A stretch of 64,000 nucleotides of DNA, from assembly GCF_004342225.1 (NCBI RefSeq), contig NZ_SMAR01000014.1, positions 28,842 to 92,841 on the forward strand, read 5' to 3'. Shown here piece after piece: positions 17,874 through 25,021 of this stretch. A model generated the notes under the pieces. The model did no database searches and was not told the origin of the DNA. It saw nothing but the letters and a program-made list of their open reading frames with translations. The translations under genes and the position numbers were made by a program. Source of the DNA: Martelella mediterranea. Its GTDB lineage: Bacteria; Pseudomonadota; Alphaproteobacteria; Rhizobiales; Rhizobiaceae. The stretch's first letter is position 1. Each line of letters opens with the position of its first letter.

Positions 17874-18968
17874 TCAGCTGTCTTCGCGGCGGCGGATCCG
17901 TTTTCCGCTTTCGGCATCGAAGACCCGGACCTTGGAGAGGTCGGGGATGATCGTGACGGCCTGCCCCGCCTCCAGCGGACGCTGCTCCTTGAAGGCCGCC
18001 GTAAGGCGGTAGCCGCCCGTATCCGAGACGATCACCATATCCGAGCCGGTGTTTTCGACCGCATGAATGGTGGCGGAAATACCGCCCTCGCGGTGCCCTT
18101 CGACAATGCCGACATGTTCCGGGCGGATGCCGTACAGAATAGCCTGCCCGTCGCGGCAATCATGACCCGATCCAAGCGAAAGCAGGGTTCCGTCAACAAG
18201 CCGGGCCGACGCCTCGCCATGACCGCCTTCCACATGCGCCTCGACAAGGTTGATCGAGGGTGTACCGAGAAAGCTGGCAACGAAGGTGTTGACCGGATCC
18301 TCGTACAGTGTCAGCGGCGGTCCCGCCTGCTCGATCCTGCCATCGCGCAGCACGACGATCTTCTGACCGAGCGTCATGGCCTCCACCTGGTCGTGCGTCA
18401 CATAAACGGAGGTCGTGCCCAGGCGGCGATGCAGGTCGGCGATTTCACCACGCACCTGAACCCGCAGTTTTGCGTCGAGATTTGACAGCGGCTCATCGAA
18501 CAGGAAAACCGACGGATCGCGAACGATGGCGCGCCCCATGGAAACGCGCTGACGCTGGCCGCCGGAAAGCGCTTTCGGCAGGCGCTGAAGCAGCGGTTCG
18601 AGCTCAAGCATGCGTGCCGTATCACGAACCTTTTCGGCGATCTGAGCCTTTGGCATGCCCGCCAGTTTCAGGGCAAAGCCCATATTCTCGGCAACGGTCA
18701 TCTGCGGATAGAGCGCATAGGTCTGAAAAACCATCGCGATGTCGCGCTGCTTGGGCGGAAGATCGGTCACATCTTTATCGTCAATCGAGACCGCGCCGCT
18801 GGAGACTTCCTCCAGACCGGCGATAATCCGCAACAGCGTCGATTTCCCCGACCCGGAAGGCCCGATCAGAACGCAGAACTCACCGTCTTCGATATCAAGC
18901 GACACATCATGGATCACGTCGACTGCGCCGAAGGACTTGTTGACATTATGAAGGCTTACTGAACCCAT
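17874..18968 (-). CDS. ABC transporter ATP-binding protein (UgpC/MalK type)
   Basis: A 364-residue ATPase of a CUT1 sugar importer. Walker A is GPSGSGKSTLLR near residue 38, the signature is LSGGQRQRVSMGRAI near 135, Walker B is VFLFDEPLSNLD, and the switch histidine is in YVTHDQVEAMTLG. The C-terminal OB-like regulatory domain (from about 240) includes GIRPEHVGI. The ATG at 18968 is preceded by AGGTGAG. The frame is open for 28 more codons, but that stretch is the dispersed repeat and is not expected to be translated. It follows the two permease genes and precedes the lyase gene in the same operon. Confidence 0.93.
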   Translation of the reverse strand: MGSVSLHNVNKSFGAVDVIHDVSLDIEDGEFCVLIGPSGSGKSTLLRIIAGLEEVSSGAVSIDDKDVTDLPPKQRDIAMVFQTYALYPQMTVAENMGFALKLAGMPKAQIAEKVRDTARMLELEPLLQRLPKALSGGQRQRVSMGRAIVRDPSVFLFDEPLSNLDAKLRVQVRGEIADLHRRLGTTSVYVTHDQVEAMTLGQKIVVLRDGRIEQAGPPLTLYEDPVNTFVASFLGTPSINLVEAHVEGGHGEASARLVDGTLLSLGSGHDCRDGQAILYGIRPEHVGIVEGHREGGISATIHAVENTGSDMVIVSDTGGYRLTAAFKEQRPLEAGQAVTIIPDLSKVRVFDAESGKRIRRREDS

Positions 18969-18991
18969 TTTTCTCACCTGAACCTTTCGCT

Positions 18992-19097
18992 TAGAGCGCC
19001 GTGCGTCCATTCGGACGCACAAAGGACGCTCTAACCTGTTGAATCTACGCATCGTGCTTTCCGAAAATCGATTACGATTTTCGGGCCGATGCGCTAG
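18992..19097. repeat. RIME-like dispersed repeat, full copy inside the ABC operon
   Basis: A full copy: TAGAGCGCCGTGCGTCC hairpin, then ACGCTCTAACCTGTTGAATC, then the CGAAAATCGATTACGATTTTCG hairpin and the end GGGCCGATGCGCTAG. It lies between the permease and ATPase genes of one operon. The CTA at 19094-19096 is the stop codon of the permease gene on the minus strand. Confidence 0.82.
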
Positions 19098-19933
19098 CCC
19101 TTGACCGCGCCGGACATGAGACCGCGGTTGAACTGTTTCTGAAGCAGGAGGTAAACGACGATGCAGGGCACCGTGGCGATAACCGTGACGGCGATGAAGA
19201 TATTCTGCTGCATGATCTCGTCGACGCGCAGCGAGCGCAAAACGACGGGCATCGTGTAGAGATTGCGATCGTCAACCGCGATCAGCGGCAGAAGATACTG
19301 GTCCCAGATCATCAGGAACCCGAAGATGGTTGCCGTGCCGAGCGCCGGTTTGACAAGCGGCAGAACCACACGCCAGAAAATCTGAAGCTCATTGGCGCCA
19401 TCGACACGTGCGGCATCCTCAAGATCGCGCGGGATCGCCTTCATGAACTCCGTCAGAAGGAAGACCGAGAACGCCCAGCCGACAACCGGCAGGATCATGG
19501 CCGCGTAGGTATTGTAGATGGACGTATGCAGAACCGGCAGTTTGGCATGCAGGATCAGGTAAAGCGGGATCGCGATCACCTCATCGGGCAGCATCATCGT
19601 GGAAAGGATCGCCAGGCTGACGATGGCGGCACCGCGAAACTTCTTGCGGGCCAACGCATAGGCCGCCAGGGCACTGACGATGGTCTGCAGTGCTGTGGCA
19701 ATCAGGACCACGAACAGGGAGTTGAAAAGATAGATCCAGACCTTCACTTCCTTCCAGGCATAGATGAAGTGATCAAGCGTCGGCTGGCTTGGCCAGAGCA
19801 CCAATTGCCCGGGCTGAACCGTATTCTTCGTGAACGCAGTGGCCACAATGCCCCAGAAAGGACCGCAGAACACGATCAGCAACAGAGCGTAAACCAGACC
19901 ACGGGCAATGCGTTGCGGGATTGTCATTTTCAT
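19094..19933 (-). CDS. ABC sugar transporter permease (MalG type)
   Basis: A 279-residue inner-membrane protein with six predicted helices. The EAA loop that docks to the ATPase is FMKAIPRDLEDAARVDGANELQIFW near residue 170. The ATG at 19933 is preceded by GTGAGG; upstream in-frame codons overlap the preceding permease gene and are not needed. It pairs with the MalF-type permease just upstream. Its last codons (AVKG) run directly into the dispersed repeat, whose terminal TAG serves as the stop. Confidence 0.92.
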   Translation of the reverse strand: MKMTIPQRIARGLVYALLLIVFCGPFWGIVATAFTKNTVQPGQLVLWPSQPTLDHFIYAWKEVKVWIYLFNSLFVVLIATALQTIVSALAAYALARKKFRGAAIVSLAILSTMMLPDEVIAIPLYLILHAKLPVLHTSIYNTYAAMILPVVGWAFSVFLLTEFMKAIPRDLEDAARVDGANELQIFWRVVLPLVKPALGTATIFGFLMIWDQYLLPLIAVDDRNLYTMPVVLRSLRVDEIMQQNIFIAVTVIATVPCIVVYLLLQKQFNRGLMSGAVKG

Positions 19934-19944
19934 CGGTCTTGTCC

Positions 19945-20826
19945 TCACGTCCGGTCGATGCGGTTCTTCACGGTGACATGCACAACCGTCAGGCACACGG
20001 TGAAGGCGAACAGCAGGAAGGAAACCGCAGATGCATAACCATAATCGAAGCGCTCGAAACCGGTTTTAAAGATGCTGGTCATGATCACCTCGGTTGCGCC
20101 AGCGGGGCCGCCGCCGGTTGTCGTGTAAATCTCGGTGAAGACGCGGAAACCGCGAATGAGAGACAACATGATCACGACAGAAAACGCGGGAACGAGACCG
20201 GGGATCGTGACATGCCAGAGCTTGCGGAGCGGGCTTGCGCCATCGACATCGGCAGCGTCGTAAAGCTCTCGGTTGATGCCCGCGAGACCGGCAATGAAGA
20301 TCACCATATTGTATGGCACGTTCTTCCAGATCTGCAGCAATATGACGATGAAAAGCGCCTGATCGGGATCCGACATGAAGCCCTGCGGGGCAACGCCGAA
20401 CACACCAAGCATCTGGTTCACAACGCCCGTAGTGCCGGGATAGAAAAGAATGCGCCAGATTTCGGCGAGAACGGCGATCGATGTCACGGCGGGAAAAAAG
20501 ATTGCAGTGCGGATCAGCCGGATATGCCGGGCCTGGCCTTCCAGCGCCATTGCAACGGCGAAGGCGAGCACGCCGCCTGCCAGCGTTGTTACAACGACGT
20601 AAATGAGGGTATTGAGCGTGGCCGCATGCAGCGCGCTGTCAGAAAAAGCACGTTCAAAATTGGCAAGCCCGACCCACTGATCGTCGCCGATGAACTTCAC
20701 CTTGTAAAAGCTCATGATCAGCCCCCTGACGATGGGGACGAACTTGAACCATGTGAAGACGATCAAAGCCGGGGCCAGAAACAGCCAGGGAATGATCCAC
20801 CTGAGATTTTTGGAATGAAGCCGCAT
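19945..20826 (-). CDS. ABC sugar transporter permease (MalF type)
   Basis: A 293-residue protein with six helices and the EAA loop INRELYDAADVDGASPLRKLWHVTIPGL near residue 180. It has the normal length for the single-fold UgpA/LacF branch of CUT1 permeases. It lies between the solute-binding protein gene (149 bases upstream) and the MalG-type permease (11 bases downstream). Confidence 0.92.
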   Translation of the reverse strand: MRLHSKNLRWIIPWLFLAPALIVFTWFKFVPIVRGLIMSFYKVKFIGDDQWVGLANFERAFSDSALHAATLNTLIYVVVTTLAGGVLAFAVAMALEGQARHIRLIRTAIFFPAVTSIAVLAEIWRILFYPGTTGVVNQMLGVFGVAPQGFMSDPDQALFIVILLQIWKNVPYNMVIFIAGLAGINRELYDAADVDGASPLRKLWHVTIPGLVPAFSVVIMLSLIRGFRVFTEIYTTTGGGPAGATEVIMTSIFKTGFERFDYGYASAVSFLLFAFTVCLTVVHVTVKNRIDRT

Positions 20827-20975
20827 ATGCTCCTCCGCGTGACGCCGAAGAACGCTCCGGCACCTGAAAATTGCAAAACTTTAACGGTGAAGAGTTCAGC
20901 CGGTCTCTGGCCGGTTGTCTGGCGCCGCACCGCCGGGGGAGGCAACGGCACGGCGCCAGACCATTGAGGCAGACC

Positions 20976-22265
20976 TTACCTGGCGAGCACACCCTGGAGG
21001 TCGAGTTCTGCGTTAATGACCTCATCCGTGCTTTCGAGTCCGGCCATGATATCGGAATCACAGCTTGAAAGCACCTGATTGAGACCATCGGCAGCGGCCT
21101 GCCGGATCGGCTTCCAGTTCGGAACGCTCGGGAAATAGCGAGCGGAAGTCGCATAGAGATCGGCATAGGTACCCCATGCCGGATCAGGCTGAATCTCCTT
21201 GGCATCGACGTTCTTGTTGACCGAAAGACGAACGATGGCGTTGTCGCCGGTTCCGGCAGCCATACCTGTTTCCTGTCCCTTTTCGGAGATCAGGTATTCG
21301 ATGAACTGCTTGGCTTCGTCCTCGTGATCCGTTGTGACCATCATGAAGGCGGCCTCTCCTTCGGCTAGCTCTGCCTGACCGGCAGGTCCAGCCGGCGGCG
21401 GCACGACCTCAAACTTGTCACGGCCGGGCTCACGCACGAACGCGGCAATATGATAAGGACCGGAGCGATAGATACCCGCCTGACCGGAGGAAAACACAGG
21501 CGTGGCATCACCGGTGGTCGAGGTGATCGCCGCGGGCTGCGCATAGCCCTCGCAGATCATCTTGCGGGCAAAGCTGACGGCTTCCTCAACTTGCGGCGTT
21601 GCCATGGATGACACATAGCCGTCGCCCTTGGGCTCGAGAAATTGCCCACCGGCCTGCCAGATCAGATCGGACATGAACCACGAAGCATAACCGCGTGTAC
21701 TGGAAAGCGGCATGATGTAGCCATAGGTATCATCGGCGCCGTTGCCATCTGGATCTTCTTCGGTGAAGGCCTTTGCCAGATTGTATAGCTCTTCCCAGTT
21801 TTCCGGCACGTCATAGCCAAGGTTTTCGCGCCAGTCCTTGCGGATGAAAACCGCAAACGCCTGCGCTGACGTCGGAACACCATAATAGTTTCCATCGGGC
21901 GCATGAACGCTGTTCCAGGCAACATCATAAAGCTGGTCGCCGCCGGCAATCGACTCACGGTCGATCTGCTTGACGATCCCCATATCCTGAAGCTGTCCCA
22001 TCGACGTAGCGTCGTTGATAATCAGATCGGGAAGGCTTCCGCCTGCAGCAGCGCGGGCAAGCCGCGTTTCAAAATCGATATTGGCCAGAAACAGATCGAC
22101 ATCGATGCCCGTTTCAGACGTAAATCCTTCAATAATCCGCTCAATCGTTGGCCGCTCGGCATCACCATAACGCATCCAGACTTCCAGTGTATCGGCCGAA
22201 TAAGCCGTCGAAGCGAGTGATGTGCCTGCCAGCACGAGAGCTGCGAACGCTCCTGTCTTCCTCAT
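20976..22265 (-). CDS. ABC sugar transporter solute-binding protein (CUT1)
   Basis: A 429-residue periplasmic binding protein of family 1. The ATG at 22265 has a strong GAGGAGG site and begins a Sec signal peptide (MRKTGAFAALVLAGTSLAS, cleavage after AYSA). There is no lipobox, so the protein is free in the periplasm. Family features include TLEVWMRYGDAERPTIERII near the start, LPDLIINDATSMGQL, and YYGVPTSAQAFAVFIRKD. It is the first gene of the operon (binding protein, two permeases, ATPase, lyase, cupin, GH2 remnant, dehydrogenase). It is divergent from the LacI gene. The likely ligand is a uronate-containing oligosaccharide (inference from the downstream lyase). Confidence 0.92.
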   Translation of the reverse strand: MRKTGAFAALVLAGTSLASTAYSADTLEVWMRYGDAERPTIERIIEGFTSETGIDVDLFLANIDFETRLARAAAGGSLPDLIINDATSMGQLQDMGIVKQIDRESIAGGDQLYDVAWNSVHAPDGNYYGVPTSAQAFAVFIRKDWRENLGYDVPENWEELYNLAKAFTEEDPDGNGADDTYGYIMPLSSTRGYASWFMSDLIWQAGGQFLEPKGDGYVSSMATPQVEEAVSFARKMICEGYAQPAAITSTTGDATPVFSSGQAGIYRSGPYHIAAFVREPGRDKFEVVPPPAGPAGQAELAEGEAAFMMVTTDHEDEAKQFIEYLISEKGQETGMAAGTGDNAIVRLSVNKNVDAKEIQPDPAWGTYADLYATSARYFPSVPNWKPIRQAAADGLNQVLSSCDSDIMAGLESTDEVINAELDLQGVLAR

Positions 22266-22391
22266 GGGAAACCTCCTCAAAGTTATCATATCCCTGCACG
22301 CCTCCCGGATATGGCCTGATGCACACCCACGGCAGGTCTGCTCTGTTGAGCACGTAGGAACTATACGCACAGATTTTTTAGCAGATCAAGA

Positions 22392-22399
22392 AAACGTTT
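22392..22399. promoter_or_regulatory. LacI-type operator near the ABC operon
   Basis: AAACGTTT is a perfect palindrome with the central CG step typical of LacI/GalR operators, within GAAAACGTTTAAC. It lies about 125 bases upstream of the solute-binding protein start, in the 304-base region divergent from the LacI gene. A second, related site is at 22552. Confidence 0.45.
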
Positions 22400-22551
22400 A
22401 ACTAAAATTTTCGCGTGATACCAATGATGCAAAATGATATAAGACGGACGATATCCGCCTGAGATAGTGCCATAACAGGGTATTACGGGGCGTTCCGATG
22501 CTCTGAAAGACTCAAAAAGACGCCCAATCTCCAGAGGAAAGAAAAATTTAA

Positions 22552-22565
22552 GGAAAGCGTTTACC
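22552..22565. promoter_or_regulatory. LacI-type operator at the LacI gene start
   Basis: GGAAAGCGTTTACC is a 14-base palindrome (10 of 14 positions symmetric) centred on CG. It lies immediately before the ATG of the regulator at 22570 and overlaps its weak ribosome site. Binding there would repress the regulator's own synthesis. The rest of the 304-base divergent spacer shows no other clear element. Confidence 0.5.
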
Positions 22566-22569
22566 CTTC

Positions 22570-23568
22570 ATGAGTCGCCAAAGAAGATCCACGATACGCG
22601 ATGTTGCCGAAAAGGCAGGCGTATCTATTGCAACCGTTTCCAAATATGTGAACAGGCAGCAGTCATTCTCTCAGGCCGTGGAAGACAAGCTTCGCAGCGC
22701 GATCGCCGATCTGGGTTACAGTCAAAATCCAATGGCGCGCTCAATGGTGACAGGCCGGACAACAGCCATCGGCCTTGCCGTCATGGATATTGCCAATCCG
22801 CACTACGCCAACGTGGTCAAAGGCGCAAACCGTGTCGCACTGGAAAACGGTTACAATCTTCTTGTCGTCGACATGGAAGAAAGCATTGCCGCAGCCCGGC
22901 CGCTGCTTGAGGCCCTTTCTCCGCGCACAGACGGCCTGATCGTCAGCGCCCGGATTCCGCCGGATGTCGTCAAGTGGCTGGCAAACCTCGACAAGCCGGT
23001 GGCCTTTCTCGGCCAACCCGAAGGGGAAGATGTGCTGACAGTCGGCACTGACAGCGTTCAGGTCGCCTCCCTTCTGGCGCAATATCTGGTACGGCAGGGC
23101 TTCAGAAAGTTCGGCTATGTCGGCTATTCAAGGGCATCATGGAATATCGAGCGCCTTCGCGGACTGCGCGACGTCCTCGAACCGGCGGGTCTCGCGCTTC
23201 AGGTTTTTGACGTCGACGAACCGACCAGCGAGGCCGGAGAACGGGCGGCGGCCCGCGCATTGCTGCGCCCGGACCGGCCTGATGTCATTATCGGATGCAA
23301 CGATCTCGTCGCAATCGGCCTGATGAGCGAAGCGCGCTCACTCGGTTTCAAAGTGCCAGAAGACGTAGCTTTCGCTGGCATCGATAACATTCCGACAAGC
23401 CGTTATGTCGCTCCGCCGCTTACTACCGTCGACGTCTGCAGCCAGGCGACGGGCGAAGTCGTGATGAAACAGATTATGGCGATGATCGAAAACAAGCCAC
23501 AGCCGGAAAACCTGACGCTGGAACCCGCCCTGATCATCCGCGAGTCGACACAGCGAATTCCGGTGTAG
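22570..23568 (+). CDS. LacI-family transcriptional regulator
   Basis: A 332-residue LacI/GalR-type regulator. The helix-turn-helix is at residues 6-27 (TIRDVAEKAGVSIATVSKYVN) and the hinge helix near 55 (MARSMVTGRT). The periplasmic-binding-protein-like effector domain begins IGLAVMDIANPHYANVVKGA. PDVIIGCNDLVAIGLMSEAR and FAGIDNIPTSRYVAPPLTTV are standard family segments. It is divergent from the CUT1 ABC-lyase operon and probably represses it in the absence of a sugar ligand. LacI-type palindromes lie on both sides of the spacer. Confidence 0.93.
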   Translation: MSRQRRSTIRDVAEKAGVSIATVSKYVNRQQSFSQAVEDKLRSAIADLGYSQNPMARSMVTGRTTAIGLAVMDIANPHYANVVKGANRVALENGYNLLVVDMEESIAAARPLLEALSPRTDGLIVSARIPPDVVKWLANLDKPVAFLGQPEGEDVLTVGTDSVQVASLLAQYLVRQGFRKFGYVGYSRASWNIERLRGLRDVLEPAGLALQVFDVDEPTSEAGERAAARALLRPDRPDVIIGCNDLVAIGLMSEARSLGFKVPEDVAFAGIDNIPTSRYVAPPLTTVDVCSQATGEVVMKQIMAMIENKPQPENLTLEPALIIRESTQRIPV

Positions 23569-23738
23569 ACACGTTCAGAAAAAGAGTCCTTAAGGGATTG
23601 CAACAACGCGATCAGAAAAGAAACGGGAGAGCACACCGCATCCGATATGTTGAGAACTCCAGCAAATCGACTTTTTGGCATATCTGGAAGCCTCAGCCGA
23701 TAACCCCGGAAAAGACAGACCGGAGAGACTGGGCCCCC

Positions 23739-23915
23739 CTATTCCGGCTTTGGAGCACCAACGGCGGTTGGCTCGGAAGGTACATATTGCGGGCCAGCAC
23801 TGGCCTTTTGTTTTTGCTCCTTCTCACCATCGCGGTGCGATTTGATCGCGAAGAAGATGGTCGTGCCTATCACGCCAAGCTTGAAAAGGCCGAGGACTAC
23901 AGGAACCCAGTTCAT
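23739..23915 (-). CDS. small single-span membrane protein, unknown function
   Basis: A 58-residue protein starting MNWVPVVLGLFKLGV, with one hydrophobic span at about residues 3-24 (to TIFFAIKSH) followed by a charged, Lys- and Pro-rich tail ending APKPE. A GAGAAAAA purine stretch precedes the ATG at 23915; an earlier in-frame start 39 bases upstream is less likely. It lies between the LacI gene (convergent) and the SDR gene. Similar short 'MNW...' membrane proteins occur in Hyphomicrobiales as conserved hypotheticals (from memory). No function is proposed. Confidence 0.6.
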   Translation of the reverse strand: MNWVPVVLGLFKLGVIGTTIFFAIKSHRDGEKEQKQKASAGPQYVPSEPTAVGAPKPE

Positions 23916-24134
23916 GTTTTTTTCTCGTTGCTTGCTGTTGTTCACGCGATCCAATGAGAGGAGTTCCGCCTCAGGCGGGCGGTTTCATGCGTGAAACTGA
24001 CTATAAACCTGAGCAGATCACTATGCTTTTGGCTTCACACGATCAAGCTGACACCCCGCTACAAGTTGACGCACATCAAGAACTGTACAGAACCCACCTG
24101 AGCACAGTCAGGGCCAGAGCCGCGTTGCGACCTG

Positions 24135-24160
24135 AACCTCTGCCCCCGCTGGCAGAGGTT
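24135..24160 (-). terminator. hairpin downstream of the SDR gene
   Basis: AACCTCTGCC and GGCAGAGGTT form a perfect 10-bp stem with a 6-base loop, 11 bases after the SDR stop codon. The position fits a terminator, but no U-run follows on the minus strand, so it may act as an mRNA 3'-end stabiliser or Rho-associated end instead. Confidence 0.45.
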
Positions 24161-24171
24161 CGCGATTTATC

Positions 24172-24927
24172 TTACTGAGCGCTATAAGCGCCATCGACAA
24201 GGTGATAGCTGCCGGTCACAAAGGACGATTCTTCTGCAAGGAGAAAGGCTGTCAGGGCTGCAACTTCTTCCGGCTTACCGAGTCGCCCGACCGGATGCAG
24301 TTCGGCCAGCGCGTCAATGTCGTCCTGTTCCATATTCTCGTCGAGAAGCGGTGTCCGGATGAAGCCCGGCCCGACAGCGTTGATACGAATACCGCGTTTG
24401 GAATATTCCAGAGCCGCTGATTTCGTCATGCCGATCACGGCATGCTTCGAGGCGACATAAGCCGGTGCGGTAGAGAACCCGTTCGTCCCCAGAATCGACG
24501 ACATGTTCACAATCGAGCCTCCGCCGAATTTTTCCATCGCGGCCAGTTCATATTTCATGCAGTAAAACACTGAATGCAGATCGACGTTGAGCACTTTGTG
24601 CCAGTCCTCGATCTCATAATCGCCGATTGGCAGTGCCGGTCCACCAATCCCGGCATTGTTGACCGCGCCGTAAAGGCCTCCAAACCTATCAATGGCAAAC
24701 TGAACCATGGACTCAACCGCTTTCGGATCACCGACATCAACCGCAAACGCTGCGGCATTTCCGCCAGCCTGACTGATCTCGGCGACAGTCTTGTCGGCAT
24801 GTTTTTGATTAAGATCGGCGACAACGACATTCGCGCCTTCTTTTGCCAGAAGGTGCGCGCAGGCAGCACCAATGCCTGATGCTCCACCGGTGACGATGAT
24901 CGTCTTGTTCTCAAATCGTTTGGCCAT
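24172..24927 (-). CDS. SDR-family NAD(P)-dependent oxidoreductase
   Basis: A 251-residue classical short-chain dehydrogenase. The cofactor motif TGGASGIG is at residues 13-20, NNAG (VNNAGIGG) near 88, the catalytic Ser in VNMSSILGTNG near 139, and the Tyr-Lys pair in YVASKHAVIG near 154-158. The ending PVGRLGKPEEVAALTAFLLAEESSFVTG is typical of FabG-like and glucose-dehydrogenase-like members. The ATG at 24927 is preceded by GGAGG, which touches the base of a 21-bp inverted repeat (24937-24985). It is downstream of the DUF4175 gene on the same strand, but it is not part of the conserved lysA-argH neighbourhood as known elsewhere. Substrate unknown. Confidence 0.9.
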   Translation of the reverse strand: MAKRFENKTIIVTGGASGIGAACAHLLAKEGANVVVADLNQKHADKTVAEISQAGGNAAAFAVDVGDPKAVESMVQFAIDRFGGLYGAVNNAGIGGPALPIGDYEIEDWHKVLNVDLHSVFYCMKYELAAMEKFGGGSIVNMSSILGTNGFSTAPAYVASKHAVIGMTKSAALEYSKRGIRINAVGPGFIRTPLLDENMEQDDIDALAELHPVGRLGKPEEVAALTAFLLAEESSFVTGSYHLVDGAYSAQ

Positions 24928-24936
24928 GGAAATCCT

Positions 24937-24985
24937 CCATCTCATTTACAGGGAAAGGCTTATTCTTTCCCTGTAAATGAGATGG
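24937..24985. promoter_or_regulatory. 21-bp perfect inverted repeat over the SDR ribosome site
   Basis: Arms 24937-24957 and 24965-24985 are perfect complements of 21 bases around a 7-base loop (GCTTATT). The arm begins CCATCTCATTTAC on the plus strand. On the minus-strand transcript the 3' arm ends in the first bases of the SDR Shine-Dalgarno (ATGGAGG). There is no U-run. It could hide the ribosome site, process the mRNA, or bind a dimeric regulator. Confidence 0.6.
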
Positions 24986-25021
24986 GAATGCAGTGTCCGG
25001 ATTGTAAGATTAAGATAAAAA

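Noticed and set aside
18969..19052. 28-codon N-terminal extension of the ABC ATPase
   Set aside because: It reads through the dispersed repeat; the downstream ATG has a ribosome site and the family's normal start.
23954..24178. 74-codon open frame on the plus strand before the SDR gene
   Set aside because: No ribosome site or domain, and its end lies in the hairpin after the SDR gene.
24937..24985. Inverted repeat as a plain intrinsic terminator of the DUF4175 gene
   Set aside because: No U-run follows either arm, and the stem touches the next gene's ribosome site, so a terminator call is not supported.
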